A DNA stretch of 64,000 nt from Saonia sp964398035 (GTDB lineage Bacteria > Bacteroidota > Bacteroidia > Flavobacteriales > Flavobacteriaceae), in NCBI GenBank assembly GCA_964398035.1, contig CAYNLI010000003.1, positions 5,227 through 69,226 on the forward strand, written 5' to 3'. The first letter of the stretch is position 1. Each line of letters opens with the position of its first letter. The notes beneath the pieces are model-generated. The model ran no database searches. It worked only from the letters and a program-made list of their open reading frames with translations, and had not been told where the DNA came from. Shown in pieces: positions 1 through 8,814 of the stretch. The position numbers were made by a program, and so were the translations under genes.

Positions 1-771
1 AACAATAACAACTTTAGAGTTTGGGGATTGTGCTAATTTCAAAGTAGCTTCAATACCTTTGTCTTGAAGAATTTTGTCTGTCAATGATGCACTTAATATT
101 CTGTTAGCATCTGCCTTACCTTGAGCTTCAATAATTACTTTCTCTGCTTCTTTTGATGCTGTGACCAATCTAAATTCATACTCCAATGATTCTTGCTCTT
201 GCTTTAACTTACGCTCAATTGCATCTTTAATGGTTATAGGCAACGTTACGTCTCTCACTAAGACTTCGTTTAATTGTACAAATTGTTTATCTAAAATTAT
301 TTTAGTTTCTTCAAATATTTCATCCTGAATAATATCTCTTTTACTACTGTACAACTGTTCTGGGGTATAACGGCCAACAACACTTCTTGCGGCACTACGG
401 ATGGCTGGTTTAATTACTCTGTCCAAATACCCTTCTCCTAATGTTTGGTGTAAATTTCCCAGTTTATTTTTCACGGGCTGGTACCATGCAGAAGCATCAA
501 TTTGAATTTCTAATCCATTGGACGAAAGAACTTTCATTTGCTCAAAAAGCTCTTGTTGTCTAACTTCATAAACAAAAACTTTGTTCCAAGGAGCAACCAA
601 ATGAAAACCTTCTCCTAAAGGTGGTTCATCAGTAACAACCCCTCCACCAAAAGTTTTATACAAAACCCCTGATTCACCAGAATCAATGGTTATGGCTGAT
701 TTTGAAATTAATATAATTAGCAAAATGCCAACAAATATTATTGGAAATGCAATCTTAGGTAATTTATCCAT
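1..771 (-). CDS. SPFH/prohibitin-family membrane protein, partial
   Basis: The frame is open from an ATG at 769-771 to the window edge, giving the first 257 residues; the C-terminus lies outside. Residues 8-24 form one hydrophobic anchor, followed by a band-7/SPFH domain (about 25-190) and a charged, Glu/Lys/Ala-rich coiled-coil start (about 195-240). This order is that of prohibitin and HflC-like proteins, which form large membrane-bound rings that scaffold or protect membrane proteases. It starts 10 nt after the stop of the von Willebrand-like gene upstream, so it is probably the last gene seen of the fabG-ybjQ run. The family is clear; the exact partner is unknown. Confidence 0.85.
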   Translation of the reverse strand, partial: MDKLPKIAFPIIFVGILLIILISKSAITIDSGESGVLYKTFGGGVVTDEPPLGEGFHLVAPWNKVFVYEVRQQELFEQMKVLSSNGLEIQIDASAWYQPVKNKLGNLHQTLGEGYLDRVIKPAIRSAARSVVGRYTPEQLYSSKRDIIQDEIFEETKIILDKQFVQLNEVLVRDVTLPITIKDAIERKLKQEQESLEYEFRLVTASKEAEKVIIEAQGKADANRILSASLTDKILQDKGIEATLKLAQSPNSKVVIV

Positions 772-781
772 TTTCTGTTCT

Positions 782-2815
782 TTAAGTTAATCCGTTATAT
801 TTTCTTATAAACCACTCTGCGGCCAAAGCAGCTATAATAATTCCTAAAAGGAATTTAAAATCTATCAAAGATACTACATTTTGCTTGCTTTTCTGTACAG
901 GTATATACTGTTTGTCTGTCACTAAATCTTCTATCAATATCTCCGTTTGTGATGGGAAATAGAGTTTTCCACTACTATTTTGTGCTAACCTGTTCAGTTT
1001 CTTATAATCACTTGATAAAAACTGTTGCTCTACATCAAAATTTAAAATTGAGAAACTACCAGACTTAGAAAGGTTTTTATTCTTTACTGAAATTGTAAAA
1101 TCATATTCGCCAGATTCCAAACTGCTTAAATCTGTTTCGTAATGATTTCCATTAAGCAACATAGGAATTTCTCTTGTGGTTCCATCGGTTTTCTCAGTTA
1201 GTTTTAATAGTAGTGTAGCGTTGTAGTCAAATACAAATGCTTCATCAAAATAACTGGCTGCTATTTTTGCCTCTTCAATCCCAGAATAAATGGTTTCATA
1301 ATCTATTGTGAGCCTATCTTTAGAATTTGTTGATGATAAATACAATATAATTTTACCCATTAAATCATCAAAACTCTTAAAACTCCTATCATTTCTATGA
1401 CTCTGCACCCTCCATTTCCAAATATTCTCTCCAAATAAAAAAGCTTCCTTTTTGCCATTTTCAGGGATAATGGCCAATAATGGTTCGTTTAGTTCAACAC
1501 CTTTTATTTGTTGACCAAGCACTGTTTCATACACTTTAGTGATAAACAATTCACCCAGTTCTGCTTCTAGTGGTGGAAAACCTTGGATATTGAAATCTGA
1601 AATATTGAAAATTGAAAAACCAGAATTCAATATGGGAAATACATCTTCCACTACTCCTGTGCTATTTTTCTCAATACTGCTTTGGGAGTTGTTTAAAAAG
1701 TTCCAATCTGTTTTAGTACCAGTTATGGTAAATGTATTCGCTTTCTTTTGGTCAATAAAAGCATATATTTTTTTAAAGGATGAATTGGGTTGATATAAAA
1801 TGAACACACCTACATTTTCATAATCAGAAAAAGCATCTGTCGGTTTTTTAATGATCACCTTTCTCTGTTCATTACTTTCTATTGCTTTTTTTAATGCTCC
1901 AATATCTGGGTGCATTATATCTGATACAATTACAACCTTTGTTTTTTCATCTATAACTTCAATCGCAATGTTCTTACTATTGTTCAGTATATTTTTCTCA
2001 TTGATAAGTGCCGTTACTGTAATCTTTATCTTCTTTAATCCTACCGTTTTTGCATCCAACAATGCATCAATTTTTCTTGTGTTTTCTTTGGGCGATAACG
2101 TTACGTTCTCTGTAAAAACACTTTTACCATTAACTTGAATATTGACTCTTGAAACAACACTTTTTGTTCCATCATAAGTAACAAAAATTTCTAGAGGATA
2201 CTTGTTTTTTAAAAATGCATATTTATTGTTATTTACCTGACCAATACGTATGTCTTCATATGTAGTGGTATCTCCCAGAATAGTTGGGTATATATGCATT
2301 TTTTGATTTTTTCCATAAAACTCATAATCTTTTCCAATCGTTTGGTTGCCATCTGTGAACAGTACAATTACCGTATTGGTTTTATTGTGAATTTCATTTA
2401 TACTCTCTAATGCTTCAGAAATATTTGTCCTGTTCTCATTTAAGGAAATGCTGTCATTGCTGTTTAAAGAGCTTCCAAAAGTATATTGGGTTACATTGAA
2501 TTTATTTGATAGCCCATCATTTTCCTCAATTTGATTTATAATAGATAGTACATCTTCTTTTTCTATAAAAGTATTTATTGATGATGAATTGTCCACCAAA
2601 AGAACCAGATTGGTTTTCTCTAGAGTGTATTCGTTTTTTGAAAACTTTGGGTTGATCAATAACAGTAAAGCACTAAAAACACTTAAAAAACGTAAAAAAG
2701 AGAGGACAACACTAAGTTTTCCTCTCTTTTTTGTTTTATAATAATATTGAAACCAAGCAATTCCAATCGCAACTATCACAGATAGTAGTATTAATAATAG
2801 TGTTTTGGTCTGCAT
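782..2815 (-). CDS. VWA-like transmembrane protein
   Basis: 677 residues. Two N-terminal membrane helices (about 5-22 and 38-56) are followed by a von Willebrand A-like segment that opens with VLLVDNSSSI at 71-80, which has the DxSxS form of a MIDAS metal site (Asp75). A long beta-rich extracytoplasmic region follows, and a final helix near 650-670 ends the protein. This architecture resembles Bacteroidota BatA-type and 'VWA domain' proteins; a distant relative lies at 47810-49735. The substrate or partner is not known. It sits between a tiny membrane protein and the SPFH gene on the same strand, which suggests a shared membrane-quality role, but that is inference. Confidence 0.8.
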   Translation of the reverse strand: MQTKTLLLILLSVIVAIGIAWFQYYYKTKKRGKLSVVLSFLRFLSVFSALLLLINPKFSKNEYTLEKTNLVLLVDNSSSINTFIEKEDVLSIINQIEENDGLSNKFNVTQYTFGSSLNSNDSISLNENRTNISEALESINEIHNKTNTVIVLFTDGNQTIGKDYEFYGKNQKMHIYPTILGDTTTYEDIRIGQVNNNKYAFLKNKYPLEIFVTYDGTKSVVSRVNIQVNGKSVFTENVTLSPKENTRKIDALLDAKTVGLKKIKITVTALINEKNILNNSKNIAIEVIDEKTKVVIVSDIMHPDIGALKKAIESNEQRKVIIKKPTDAFSDYENVGVFILYQPNSSFKKIYAFIDQKKANTFTITGTKTDWNFLNNSQSSIEKNSTGVVEDVFPILNSGFSIFNISDFNIQGFPPLEAELGELFITKVYETVLGQQIKGVELNEPLLAIIPENGKKEAFLFGENIWKWRVQSHRNDRSFKSFDDLMGKIILYLSSTNSKDRLTIDYETIYSGIEEAKIAASYFDEAFVFDYNATLLLKLTEKTDGTTREIPMLLNGNHYETDLSSLESGEYDFTISVKNKNLSKSGSFSILNFDVEQQFLSSDYKKLNRLAQNSSGKLYFPSQTEILIEDLVTDKQYIPVQKSKQNVVSLIDFKFLLGIIIAALAAEWFIRKYNGLT

Positions 2816-2818
2816 AGA

Positions 2819-2944
2819 TTAATTGTCTCTCTTTTCGAAATTTTCTTTCTTTTTAGCTTCCAATCTTTTTACAACAAAGTATATCAATAAACAGAAAATA
2901 CCTCCAAAAAATAACACCATAAGCATGATTGGTAGATATTCCAC
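2819..2944 (-). CDS. Small single-pass membrane protein (41 aa)
   Basis: A 41-codon frame with a GTG start at 2942-2944 and a TAA stop at 2819-2821. It encodes one strong membrane helix (about residues 4-24, with FFGGIFCLLIYFVV in it) followed by a lysine/glutamate-rich cytoplasmic tail ending EKRDN. It fills the space between the YbjQ stop (2952) and the VWA start (2815), the spacing expected of an operon member. The helix plus basic tail, and the lack of another explanation for the gap, support a real gene. The GTG start is the weak point; ATG codons lie inside the helix at 2924 and 2918. Function unknown. Confidence 0.5.
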   Translation of the reverse strand: MEYLPIMLMVLFFGGIFCLLIYFVVKRLEAKKKENFEKRDN

Positions 2945-2951
2945 ACTTGTG

Positions 2952-3266
2952 TTATTTTAGTTTTACTGCAGTACCATAAGCTAACATTTCAGCAGCTCCT
3001 TGCATTACCTGTGAAGTATTAAAACGAACATTCACTATTGCATCCGCACCAAGTCTTTGTGCATCATCCAACATTCTTTTAATAGCTTGTTCTCTAGACT
3101 CTGCAAGTAATTGGGTATATTCAGATATCTCTCCACCAACAATATTTTTAAGACCTGCAAATATGTCTCTACCAATATTCCTGGCTCTTACTGTACTTCC
3201 TCTGGCTGTTCCTAAAGATGCTGTAATCTCTTTTCCCACTATTTGTTCTGTTGTTACATAAATCAT
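2952..3266 (-). CDS. YbjQ/UPF0145 family protein
   Basis: 104 residues, the usual length of the family. It begins MIYVTTEQIVGKEI and carries the typical GxARGSTVRARNIGRD segment (about 19-34) and a conserved AQRLGADAIVNVRF stretch (about 69-82). YbjQ proteins form beta-sandwich oligomers and are sometimes labelled heavy-metal-binding, but the biochemical role is not established. It follows fabG by 17 nt on the same strand, so the two are probably cotranscribed. Confidence 0.9.
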   Translation of the reverse strand: MIYVTTEQIVGKEITASLGTARGSTVRARNIGRDIFAGLKNIVGGEISEYTQLLAESREQAIKRMLDDAQRLGADAIVNVRFNTSQVMQGAAEMLAYGTAVKLK

Positions 3267-3283
3267 ACTTTGTTTTCTTTAAA

Positions 3284-4030
3284 TTAAGTCAACATTCCCC
3301 CATCAACATTTAGTACTTGACCAGTAATATATGCTGACATATCCGATGCAAGAAACAAACACGCATTAGCCACATCTTCTGGAGTTCCACCACGTTTTAA
3401 CGGAATACCATCTCTCCAACTTTGAACAACTTTCTCGTCCAATTTGCCCGTCATTTCAGTTTCAATAAAGCCTGGAGCAATTGCATTGCAACGTATGTTT
3501 CTAGAACCCAACTCTAGTGCTACAGATTTTGTAAAACCAATCATACCTGCTTTTGATGCCGCATAATTAGTCTGTCCTGCGTTCCCTTTTACACCAACAA
3601 CACTACTCATATTAATGATAGAGCCTTTTCTTTGTTTTAGGAAAGTACGCTGCACAGCTTTAGTCATATTAAAAACTGATTTAAGGTTGATTTCAATTAC
3701 TTTATCAAAATCTGCCTCTCCCATGCGCATCAACAAATTGTCTTTGGTGATTCCTGCATTGTTTATCAACACATCAATTCCACCAAAATCTGCTAAAACA
3801 TCTGCTACTAATTTTTCAGACTCTTCAAAACTTGCTGCATTACTTTTATAAGCCTTGGCTTTTACGCCTTTTGCATTCAATTCTTTTTCCAATTCTAAAG
3901 CAGGTGCCTCACTAGAACTGTAGGTAAAAGCCACATTAGCCCCGTGATCTGCAAATATTTCAGCAATTCCCTTACCTATACCTCTACTGGCACCAGTAAT
4001 GATCACATTTTTTCCTTCTAAAAACTTCAT
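3284..4030 (-). CDS. fabG: 3-oxoacyl-ACP reductase FabG
   Basis: 248 residues, full length for the short-chain dehydrogenase family. The NADPH-binding TGASRGIG is at 12-19, the NNAG motif at 90-93, and the catalytic residues are Ser143, Tyr156 and Lys160 in the YAASK motif. The C-terminus keeps the ITGQVLNVDGGM signature of FabG. It reduces 3-oxoacyl-ACP to 3-hydroxyacyl-ACP in type II fatty acid synthesis, in the cytoplasm. It lies just after the sucD terminator and has its own TAnnTTTG box at 4060-4067, so it likely starts a separate transcription unit that runs into ybjQ and the membrane genes. Since 3-hydroxyacyl-ACPs feed LpxA and LpxD, proximity to the lipid A cluster makes sense. Confidence 0.95.
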   Translation of the reverse strand: MKFLEGKNVIITGASRGIGKGIAEIFADHGANVAFTYSSSEAPALELEKELNAKGVKAKAYKSNAASFEESEKLVADVLADFGGIDVLINNAGITKDNLLMRMGEADFDKVIEINLKSVFNMTKAVQRTFLKQRKGSIINMSSVVGVKGNAGQTNYAASKAGMIGFTKSVALELGSRNIRCNAIAPGFIETEMTGKLDEKVVQSWRDGIPLKRGGTPEDVANACLFLASDMSAYITGQVLNVDGGMLT

Positions 4031-4059
4031 ATTGTTTTGTTTATTTTGATATGCTATTT

Positions 4060-4067
4060 CAAATATA
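4060..4067 (-). promoter_or_regulatory. Probable fabG promoter -7 box
   Basis: On the minus strand the sequence reads TATATTTG, matching the Bacteroidota -7 consensus TAnnTTTG, 30 nt before the fabG start and directly after the sucD terminator. A TTCG about 20 nt upstream is only a poor -33 element. Confidence 0.5.
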
Positions 4068-4090
4068 GTTTTTGTTTCAGATAAAGACGA

Positions 4091-4117
4091 AAAAAATCCC
4101 GCTCATTGCGGGATTTT
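4091..4117 (-). terminator. Rho-independent terminator after sucD
   Basis: A perfect 10-bp stem (4093-4102 with 4108-4117, core ATCCCGC/GCGGGAT, loop of 5) is followed on the minus strand by a run of six T. It lies about 45 nt after the sucD stop and closes the lpx-efp-sucD transcription unit. Confidence 0.9.
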
Positions 4118-4162
4118 ATCATTCGTTTATTATATCAAAGCTTATAATTTCGGAGGATTATG

Positions 4163-5035
4163 TTACCCCATTACTTCTTTGACCTTTAATCCTATTTCTG
4201 CTGGAGAATCCACCACGTGGATACCACATTCTCTCATAATTCTTTTCTTAGCCTGTGCTGTATCATCACTACCACCTACAATTGCACCAGCATGTCCCAT
4301 TGTTCTACCAGCAGGAGCGGTTTCCCCTGCAATGAATCCAATAATTGGTTTTTTACTTCCACTTTCTTTGTACCATTTTGCTGCATCAGCTTCTAATTGA
4401 CCACCTATTTCACCAATCATGACCACACATTCTGTTTCTGGGTCATTGATCAACAATTCCACAGCTTCTTTTGTGGTAGTTCCTATAATTGGATCACCCC
4501 CAATACCAATGGCAGTTGTAATTCCCAAACCTTGTCTTACCACTTGATCGGCAGCTTCATAAGTTAATGTACCAGATTTTGACACAATACCAACATTACC
4601 CTCTTTAAAAACAAAACCTGGCATAATACCAACTTTTGCTTCTCCTGGAGTTATTACTCCTGGGCAGTTAGGACCTACCAACCTACAATCTTTATCTTTT
4701 AAATAGTCAGATGCCTTTACCATATCAGCAATGGGAATTCCTTCTGTAATAGTTATGATTACTTTAATCCCTGCACTTGCAGCTTCCATAATAGCGTCTG
4801 CGGCAAAAGCTGGTGGAACAAAGATGATAGTTGTATCTGCCCCAGCTTTTTCAACAGCTTCTTCAACGGTATTAAATACTGGCTTCCCCAAGTGTTCTTG
4901 ACCTCCTTTTCCAGGAGTAACACCACCAACAATATTGGTGCCGTATTCAATCATTTGCTCAGAGTGAAATGTACCTTCACTACCTGTAAAGCCTTGGACT
5001 ATTATTTTGGAATCTTTATTTACTAGAACACTCAT
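4163..5035 (-). CDS. sucD: Succinate-CoA ligase alpha subunit
   Basis: 290 residues, the normal length of SucD. The N-terminal CoA-binding fold has VQGFTGSEGTFH near 13-24, and the phosphohistidine is His248 in the GRTMGHAGAIVGG loop. With the beta subunit (SucC, not in this window) it makes ATP or GTP from succinyl-CoA in the TCA cycle. It is the last gene of the lpx cluster, 70 nt after the lpxD-like gene, and is followed by a strong terminator. Placement of sucD next to lpx genes and separated from sucC is, from memory, common in Flavobacteriia. Confidence 0.96.
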   Translation of the reverse strand: MSVLVNKDSKIIVQGFTGSEGTFHSEQMIEYGTNIVGGVTPGKGGQEHLGKPVFNTVEEAVEKAGADTTIIFVPPAFAADAIMEAASAGIKVIITITEGIPIADMVKASDYLKDKDCRLVGPNCPGVITPGEAKVGIMPGFVFKEGNVGIVSKSGTLTYEAADQVVRQGLGITTAIGIGGDPIIGTTTKEAVELLINDPETECVVMIGEIGGQLEADAAKWYKESGSKKPIIGFIAGETAPAGRTMGHAGAIVGGSDDTAQAKKRIMRECGIHVVDSPAEIGLKVKEVMG

Positions 5036-5105
5036 TATCTAACTGGTTTTTAGCTGTACAAAAATATAGGTTTACAAACGAATTTTAAAGTATTCTTTTG
5101 CTTAT

Positions 5106-6038
5106 TTACTCTTCTAATCTTTTTAAGATGTTAGGAATCTTTTTGACGTTGGCCAATTGCTTCAATTTCTCTCTTGCCTCCTCTACTGGGCTTCCAAAAT
5201 AACTTTTTCCACCTTCTATGGATTTTGATATTCCTGTCTGGGCAAGAACTACTGCTTTTTTCCCTATAGTGATGCCACTGATAACACCAACCTGACCCCA
5301 AAGAGTGACTTCATCTTCTATAATGACACAACCTGCTATACCCGTTTGTGAGGCTATCAGACATTTTTTTCCTATTACTGTGTCATGACCAACTTGCACT
5401 TGGTTATCAAGCTTAGAACCTTCTTTTATTGTGGTATCTCCGGTTACTCCTCTGTCTATTGTACATAAAGCTCCTATATCTACATTGTCTTGAATGACAA
5501 CTCTACCTCCTGACAAAAGTTTATCATAACCCTCTGGTCTATTTTTATAATAAAATGCATCAGCTCCAAGAACAGCACCTGCATGAATGGTTACGTTGTT
5601 ACCAATTACACAATTATCATAAATGGAAACGTTGGAGTGTATGGTGCAATTATTCCCAATAGAAACATTATTTCCTATAAAAGCATTTGGCTGTATTATA
5701 CTGTTCTTTCCAATTTTTGCAGAAGAAGAAACGGTAGCACTTGTACTTTTAAACGGATTGAAAAAATGGGTCAATGTGTTGAAATCCCTAAATGGGTCAT
5801 CAGAAATTAACAGCGCCTTACCCATAGGGCAATCAACTTCTTTGTTTATAAGTACAACTGTTGCTTTGGACTGTAGGGCTTTGTCATAATACTTGTGATG
5901 ATCCACAAAAACAATGTCGCCAGCTTCAACAACATGTATTTCATTCATCCCAAATACAGGGAAATCATCTGCCCCTACATATTCAGAATTGATAATGTCT
6001 GCAATTTGTTTTAACGTCTGAGGTGTGGAAAATTTCAT
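5106..6038 (-). CDS. LpxD-like acyltransferase paralogue
   Basis: 310 residues, about 30-40 shorter than the true LpxD at 8807-9862. An N-terminal LpxD-type domain (about 1-100) precedes a left-handed beta-helix of hexapeptide repeats (about 103-270). The position of the LpxD catalytic histidine is kept (His218 in VQVGHDTVIG), and so is the following AxQTGIAG turn. It probably transfers an acyl group from acyl-ACP to a UDP-sugar. It lies 16 nt after efp in the lipid A operon. Which sugar or acyl chain it uses, and whether it duplicates or modifies the LpxD step, cannot be told from sequence. Confidence 0.8.
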   Translation of the reverse strand: MKFSTPQTLKQIADIINSEYVGADDFPVFGMNEIHVVEAGDIVFVDHHKYYDKALQSKATVVLINKEVDCPMGKALLISDDPFRDFNTLTHFFNPFKSTSATVSSSAKIGKNSIIQPNAFIGNNVSIGNNCTIHSNVSIYDNCVIGNNVTIHAGAVLGADAFYYKNRPEGYDKLLSGGRVVIQDNVDIGALCTIDRGVTGDTTIKEGSKLDNQVQVGHDTVIGKKCLIASQTGIAGCVIIEDEVTLWGQVGVISGITIGKKAVVLAQTGISKSIEGGKSYFGSPVEEAREKLKQLANVKKIPNILKRLEE

Positions 6039-6054
6039 AAATTTTTGAAAAGAG

Positions 6055-6621
6055 TTATCCTTTTACCCGTTCTATATACGCCCCTTTCTCCGTATCTACT
6101 TTGATCTTATCTCCTTCATTGATGAATAGTGGTACATTTATGGTCGCTCCTGTTTCTACAGTTGCCGGTTTTGTGGCATTTGTGGCAGTATTGCCTTTTA
6201 CTCCTGGTTCTGCGTACGTAACTTCCAATACAACACTTGCTGGCATATCTACTGATAACGGCATACTGTCTTCCGTATTGAACATGATTTTTACAACCTC
6301 TCCTTCCTTTAACAATCCTGGTGAATCCAAAGAGGTTTTTTCCAACGTTATTTGGTTATAATCGTCCGTGTTCATAAAATGATACGTGTCCCCTTCTGCA
6401 TATAAATACTGATAAGATTGGGTTTCCACACGAACATCTTCAATTTTATGCCCAGAAGAAAAAGTGTTATCTATCACTTTACCAGTAGTAACGCTTTTGA
6501 GTTTGGTCCTTACAAATGCAGGTCCTTTGCCTGGTTTTACATGTAAGAATTCAATTATTTTAAAAATATCGTGGTTATATTTAATACAAAGTCCTTTTCT
6601 AATATCTGATGTTGATGCCAT
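6055..6621 (-). CDS. efp: Elongation factor P
   Basis: 188 residues, the standard three-domain size. The N-terminal KOW-like domain has the loop tip PGKGP with Lys32 at the position that is modified in other bacteria. EF-P enters the ribosomal E site and relieves stalling at consecutive prolines. It lies 5 nt after the lpxA stop and is followed by the lpxD-like gene, so it is cotranscribed with lipid A genes. No modification enzyme gene is visible nearby. Confidence 0.95.
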   Translation of the reverse strand: MASTSDIRKGLCIKYNHDIFKIIEFLHVKPGKGPAFVRTKLKSVTTGKVIDNTFSSGHKIEDVRVETQSYQYLYAEGDTYHFMNTDDYNQITLEKTSLDSPGLLKEGEVVKIMFNTEDSMPLSVDMPASVVLEVTYAEPGVKGNTATNATKPATVETGATINVPLFINEGDKIKVDTEKGAYIERVKG

Positions 6622-6626
6622 ATAAT

Positions 6627-7412
6627 TTAATTTGTGCTAAAATATCCTTTCATGATTCCCCTTTGTGAATCTCTTATGAATTGCAGAATTTCATCTCGTT
6701 CAGGTGTAGCTTCCATTTCTGCTTCTATAATCTGAACAGCTTGAGTATTGTTGTAATTTTTTTGAAACAATGTTCTATATATATTCTGTATCTCTCTAAT
6801 TTTTTCTGACGTATACCCTCTTCTACGCAATCCTACAGAGTTAATGCCCACATAGGACATAGGTTCTCTAGCTCCTTTTACGTAGGGAGGCACGTCTTTA
6901 CGTACCAATGAGCCCCCTGTTACAAAAGCGTGGTTTCCAATAGATACATATTGATGCACGGCGACCAGACCAGCTAAAATCACATTATCACCTATTGTTA
7001 CATGCCCTGCAAGCGTAGAATTGTTTGAGAAAATACAATTTTCCCCAACAAAACAATCATGGGCAATATGGCAATATGCCATAATCAAACAATTTTTGCC
7101 AATAACTGTTTTCATTCGGTCCACTGTACCTTTATTTATGGTGGCACATTCTCTAATGGTTGTATTGTCTCCAATAACTACTGTCGTTTCTTCTCCATTA
7201 TATTTAAGATCTTGTGGTGTGGCAGATATGACGGCACCAGGGAAAATATTACAATTTTTTCCTATTCTAGCCCCTTCCATTATAGTGACATTACTGCCAA
7301 TCCAAGTTCCTTGACCAATAGTTACATTATTATGAATAGTGGTAAAAGGTTCTACAACTACATTTTTAGCAATTTTGGCACCTGGGTGTATATAGGCCAA
7401 TGGTTGATTCAT
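6627..7412 (-). CDS. lpxA: UDP-N-acetylglucosamine acyltransferase LpxA
   Basis: 261 residues, normal for LpxA. It has beta-helix hexapeptide repeats through about residue 190, the CHIAHDC motif with catalytic His118 (His125 in E. coli), and the alpha-helical C-terminus with the GLRRRGYTSEKI signature. It performs the first step of lipid A synthesis, moving a 3-hydroxyacyl chain from ACP to UDP-GlcNAc in the cytoplasm. It begins 1 nt after the lpxC-fabZ stop, which points to tight translational coupling. Confidence 0.96.
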   Translation of the reverse strand: MNQPLAYIHPGAKIAKNVVVEPFTTIHNNVTIGQGTWIGSNVTIMEGARIGKNCNIFPGAVISATPQDLKYNGEETTVVIGDNTTIRECATINKGTVDRMKTVIGKNCLIMAYCHIAHDCFVGENCIFSNNSTLAGHVTIGDNVILAGLVAVHQYVSIGNHAFVTGGSLVRKDVPPYVKGAREPMSYVGINSVGLRRRGYTSEKIREIQNIYRTLFQKNYNNTQAVQIIEAEMEATPERDEILQFIRDSQRGIMKGYFSTN

Positions 7413-7413
7413 G

Positions 7414-8814
7414 TTATTTTCTTTTTATGATTTGGGCCATTAATTCTGCTTCGCATACCAATTTATCATTGGCATAAGCATAGGCTTGCATATGACAAAT
7501 ACCTCTTCTTATAGGAGTAATTAAACTACAGCTAAAAATCAATGTATCTCCGGGCAACACATTTTGTCTAAATTTCACCTTATCAATTTTCATAAAGATG
7601 GTCAGGTAATTCTCAGGATCAGGAACTGTGCTTAAAACCAATATCCCTCCTGTTTGTGCCATAGCTTCTATTTGTAAAACTCCTGGCATTACAGGTGCTC
7701 CAGGGAAATGACCTACAAAAAACGGCTCGTTCATGGTCACATTTTTCATACCAACAACATGCTTGTCCGAAAGCTCTATAATTCTATCTAAAAAAAGAAA
7801 AGGAGGCCTATGGGGCAACATGTCCATAATCTGGTGAATATCCATCAGAGGAGGTTTGCTCAAATCAAATTTTGGCACTTTGTTCCTTTTCTCCTTTTTA
7901 ATTATTTCTGCCAATTTTTTAGCAAACTCAGTATTGACAAAATGCCCTGGCTTATTGGCTATTACCTTACCCCTAATTCTTGTTCCTGTCAATGCCAAAT
8001 CTCCCACAACATCTAATAATTTATGTCTGGCCGCTTCATTGGGTTGGTGCAGTGTAAGGTTATCTAATATTCCATTGGGTTTAACCGATAGTTTTTTCTT
8101 ATTAAATGCCTTTTCAAGATTTCTCATTGTGATATCAGAAATCTCTTTGTCTACATATATGATGGCGTTGTTTAAATCACCTCCTTTTATAAGACCATTA
8201 TCCAAAAGCATTTCCAGTTCATGTAAGAAACTAAAGGTGCGTGCATTTGAAATTTCCTTTTTAAAATCTGAAAGATGCTCTAGTGTGGCATTTTGTGTCC
8301 CCAAAACTTTGGTTCCAAAATCTACCATTGTTGTTACCTGATACTCATCAGAAGGAATAATAGTGATTTCACTTCCTGTAGCATCATCCTTATAAGATAT
8401 AACTTCCTTTATAATATATTCTTCGCGCTCAGCATTTTGTTCTTTAACTCCTGCTTCTTCCAAAGCATCAATAAAAAACTTGGAAGACCCGTCCATAATA
8501 GGAAGCTCTGGAGCACTCAATTCTATTAACACATTATCTATTTCCAAGCCGACCAATGCAGCTAGTACATGTTCTGAAGTTTGAACTTTAATACCATTTT
8601 TTTCAAGATTGGTTCCCCGTTGTGTATTGACTACATTGTTGGCGTTAGCCTCAATTACAGGTTCACCTTCAATATCTACTCTCTTAAAAGCATATCCATG
8701 GTTTTCTGGAGCAGGTACAAATTTAATAGTTACATTCTCGCCAGTATGCAGGCCAACTCCTGTTAGCGTAACTTCTTTTGCAATAGTCCGTTGTTTTGCC
8801 GTAGTATTATTCAC
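7414..8814 (-). CDS. lpxC-fabZ: LpxC-FabZ bifunctional fusion
   Basis: 466 residues combine two enzymes. Residues 1 to about 305 are the zinc deacetylase LpxC, with metal ligands His82, His264 and Asp268 and the general acid His291. After a lysine-rich linker, residues about 320-466 are the hotdog-fold dehydratase FabZ, with His369 in GHFPG and Glu383 in QIEAMAQ. LpxC makes the committed step of lipid A synthesis and FabZ dehydrates 3-hydroxyacyl-ACP, so the fusion joins two users of the same acyl-ACP pool. Such fusions are typical of Bacteroidota. The start overlaps the lpxD stop by 8 nt. Confidence 0.97.
   Translation of the reverse strand: MNNTTAKQRTIAKEVTLTGVGLHTGENVTIKFVPAPENHGYAFKRVDIEGEPVIEANANNVVNTQRGTNLEKNGIKVQTSEHVLAALVGLEIDNVLIELSAPELPIMDGSSKFFIDALEEAGVKEQNAEREEYIIKEVISYKDDATGSEITIIPSDEYQVTTMVDFGTKVLGTQNATLEHLSDFKKEISNARTFSFLHELEMLLDNGLIKGGDLNNAIIYVDKEISDITMRNLEKAFNKKKLSVKPNGILDNLTLHQPNEAARHKLLDVVGDLALTGTRIRGKVIANKPGHFVNTEFAKKLAEIIKKEKRNKVPKFDLSKPPLMDIHQIMDMLPHRPPFLFLDRIIELSDKHVVGMKNVTMNEPFFVGHFPGAPVMPGVLQIEAMAQTGGILVLSTVPDPENYLTIFMKIDKVKFRQNVLPGDTLIFSCSLITPIRRGICHMQAYAYANDKLVCEAELMAQIIKRK

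Noticed and set aside
7874..7890. TGGCACTTTGTTCC inside lpxC-fabZ as a sigma-54 site
   Set aside because: It lies within coding sequence with no gene starting at the right distance, and the spacing does not fit the -24/-12 form.
8281..8560. Plus-strand frames across lpxC
   Set aside because: Antisense shadows of the lpxC-fabZ gene with no start signal or domain.
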